64,000 nucleotides of DNA from an uncultured Pseudomonadota bacterium (GTDB lineage Bacteria > Pseudomonadota > Gammaproteobacteria > Steroidobacterales > Steroidobacteraceae): NCBI GenBank assembly GCA_903927005.1, contig CAIYLH010000115.1, positions 1 through 64,000 of the forward strand. Direction: 5' to 3'. Both the position numbers and the translations under genes were made by a program. Positions 63,239 to 64,000 of the stretch are shown here, piece after piece (the first letter of the stretch is position 1; each line of letters begins with the position of its first letter). Under the pieces are notes generated by a model. That model saw only the letters and a program-made list of their open reading frames with translations, was not told the DNA's origin and did not search any database.

Positions 63239-64000
63239 GTGTCACCGGTCTTTGATCCCCTGCTGCCGTCCGCCCGCGCCCCCGAGGCCCGCTGGGGCGA
63301 GCTGTATGGGGCTGCCCTGTCGCTGGCGCTGGTAGAGGCCGCCGCACGCCATGCGGGCCCCCTGCTGGCCGTGACCGCCACCGCCCGGGAGGCGGAGCGA
63401 CTCGCGCTCGAGCTGGGCTTCTTTGCGCCTGCGGAGCTGCCGGTACTGGTCCTGCCCGACTACGAAACCCTCCCCTACGACGTCTTCTCGCCGCACCCGG
63501 ACATCACCTCACAGCGACTGGCGACCCTGGCCGCGCTGACTGGCCTGCGTCGCGGCATCGTCGTGGTGGCGATTGACGCGTTACTGATGCGGCTGCCGCC
63601 GGCAAGCTTCGTCGCCGCCCACACGCTGATGCTGGCGGCCGGCGAGCGGCTGGACCTGGCGGCCTTCCGCGAACGGCTGACCGCGGCGGGTTACGCGGCG
63701 GTCGGCCAGGTCGCGACGCCCGGCGAATATGCCCAGCGCGGCTCGCTGATCGACCTGTGGCCGATGGGCGCGGAGGTGCCGTACCGCATCGACCTGTTCG
63801 ACGCCGACGTCGACAGCATCCGCACCTTCGATGCAGAGACGCAGCGCTCCGGCGAGAAGCTGGCACGGATCCGCCTGCTGCCTGCGCGTGAGTTCTCGCT
63901 GACGCCGGAGGCGGTCAAGGAGTTCCGCCGTCGCTATCGGCAGCGCTTCGAGGGCGACGTCAATCGCTCGCAGATCTACCGGAGCTTCAGCGACGCGCTG
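63239..64000 (+). CDS. mfd: Transcription-repair coupling factor Mfd, N-terminal part
   Basis: Mfd removes stalled RNA polymerase and recruits UvrA. The window holds the first 254 codons: the UvrB-homology N-terminal region with RWGELYGAALSLAL, VLPDYETLPYDVFSPHPDITSQRL and RGSLIDLWPMGAEVPYRIDLFDADVDSIRTFD, then the start of the next domain. The start is GTG 63239; an in-frame TGA lies directly before it, so no longer form is possible. The gene continues past the right edge. Confidence 0.95.
   Translation, partial: MSPVFDPLLPSARAPEARWGELYGAALSLALVEAAARHAGPLLAVTATAREAERLALELGFFAPAELPVLVLPDYETLPYDVFSPHPDITSQRLATLAALTGLRRGIVVVAIDALLMRLPPASFVAAHTLMLAAGERLDLAAFRERLTAAGYAAVGQVATPGEYAQRGSLIDLWPMGAEVPYRIDLFDADVDSIRTFDAETQRSGEKLARIRLLPAREFSLTPEAVKEFRRRYRQRFEGDVNRSQIYRSFSDAL

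Overview
The window is one continuous stretch of chromosome from a GC-rich gammaproteobacterium. The housekeeping gene order (ftsK-lolA-rarA-serS, aat-infA/clpA-clpS, yceD-rpmF-plsX-fabH next to maf, rluC and rne, lolCED, msbA-lpxK-ycaR-kdsB, mfd) is gammaproteobacterial. A lexA-imuA-imuB-dnaE2 mutagenesis operon, a gspCDEF type II secretion block and the high GC point toward the Xanthomonadales/Nevskiales/Steroidobacter side of the class. That placement is an inference from gene content. I see no insertion sequence, prophage, integrase or CRISPR array; one tRNA gene, tRNA-Ser(UGA), is present.

Layout. 0-0.5 kb: the end of a gene leaving the window and a HigB-type toxin without a visible antitoxin. 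0.8-4.3 kb: a three-gene module made of a lone STAS protein, an NCS2-type permease fused to a degenerate GHKL/RsbW-like domain, and a membrane-anchored SpoIIE/PP2C phosphatase. This is the most unusual locus here and reads like a partner-switching circuit built on a permease. 4.4-17.4 kb: tRNA-Ser, a Bax-inhibitor-1 protein, the ftsK-lolA-vanZ-like-rarA-serS operon, trxB with a FemAB-like gene and aat, then infA, clpA and clpS. 17.4-23.7 kb: gspC-D-E-F, without gspG-N, possibly preceded by a leaderless upstream ORF. 23.7-27.8 kb: a secreted BNR-repeat protein coupled to a small exported protein. 27.8-33.9 kb: the LexA-controlled imuA-imuB-dnaE2 operon with two tandem SOS boxes. 34.2-36.6 kb: an alanine-zipper lipoprotein, a CHAD protein and an L,D-transpeptidase.

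36.7-45.7 kb: the fatty-acid/ribosomal cluster yceD-rpmF-plsX-fabH, divergent maf, a beta-carbonic anhydrase coupled to rluC, and rne with a long structured leader and a repeat-rich C-terminal tail. 45.7-51.8 kb: a low-molecular-weight phosphotyrosine phosphatase, a cupin, an ABC exporter and a Wolinella-type fumarate reductase frdCAB. 51.9-53.8 kb: arsR-arsC-acr3 arsenic resistance. 54-62.7 kb: an envelope-biogenesis run (lolC-lolE-lolD, exbB-exbD, msbA, lpxK, ycaR, kdsB). 62.8-64 kb: a small exported protein and the 5' third or less of mfd, cut by the window edge.

Genes in the same operon frequently overlap by ATGA or TGATG, so translational coupling is common. Several starts are GTG or TTG (serS, rarA, ftsK, clpA, plsX, msbA, mfd). 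Two TATGAT promoters sit so close to a start codon that the transcripts would be leaderless or nearly so (yceD; the ORF upstream of gspC). Residue-level functional statements come from reading the translations by eye; no database search was run.
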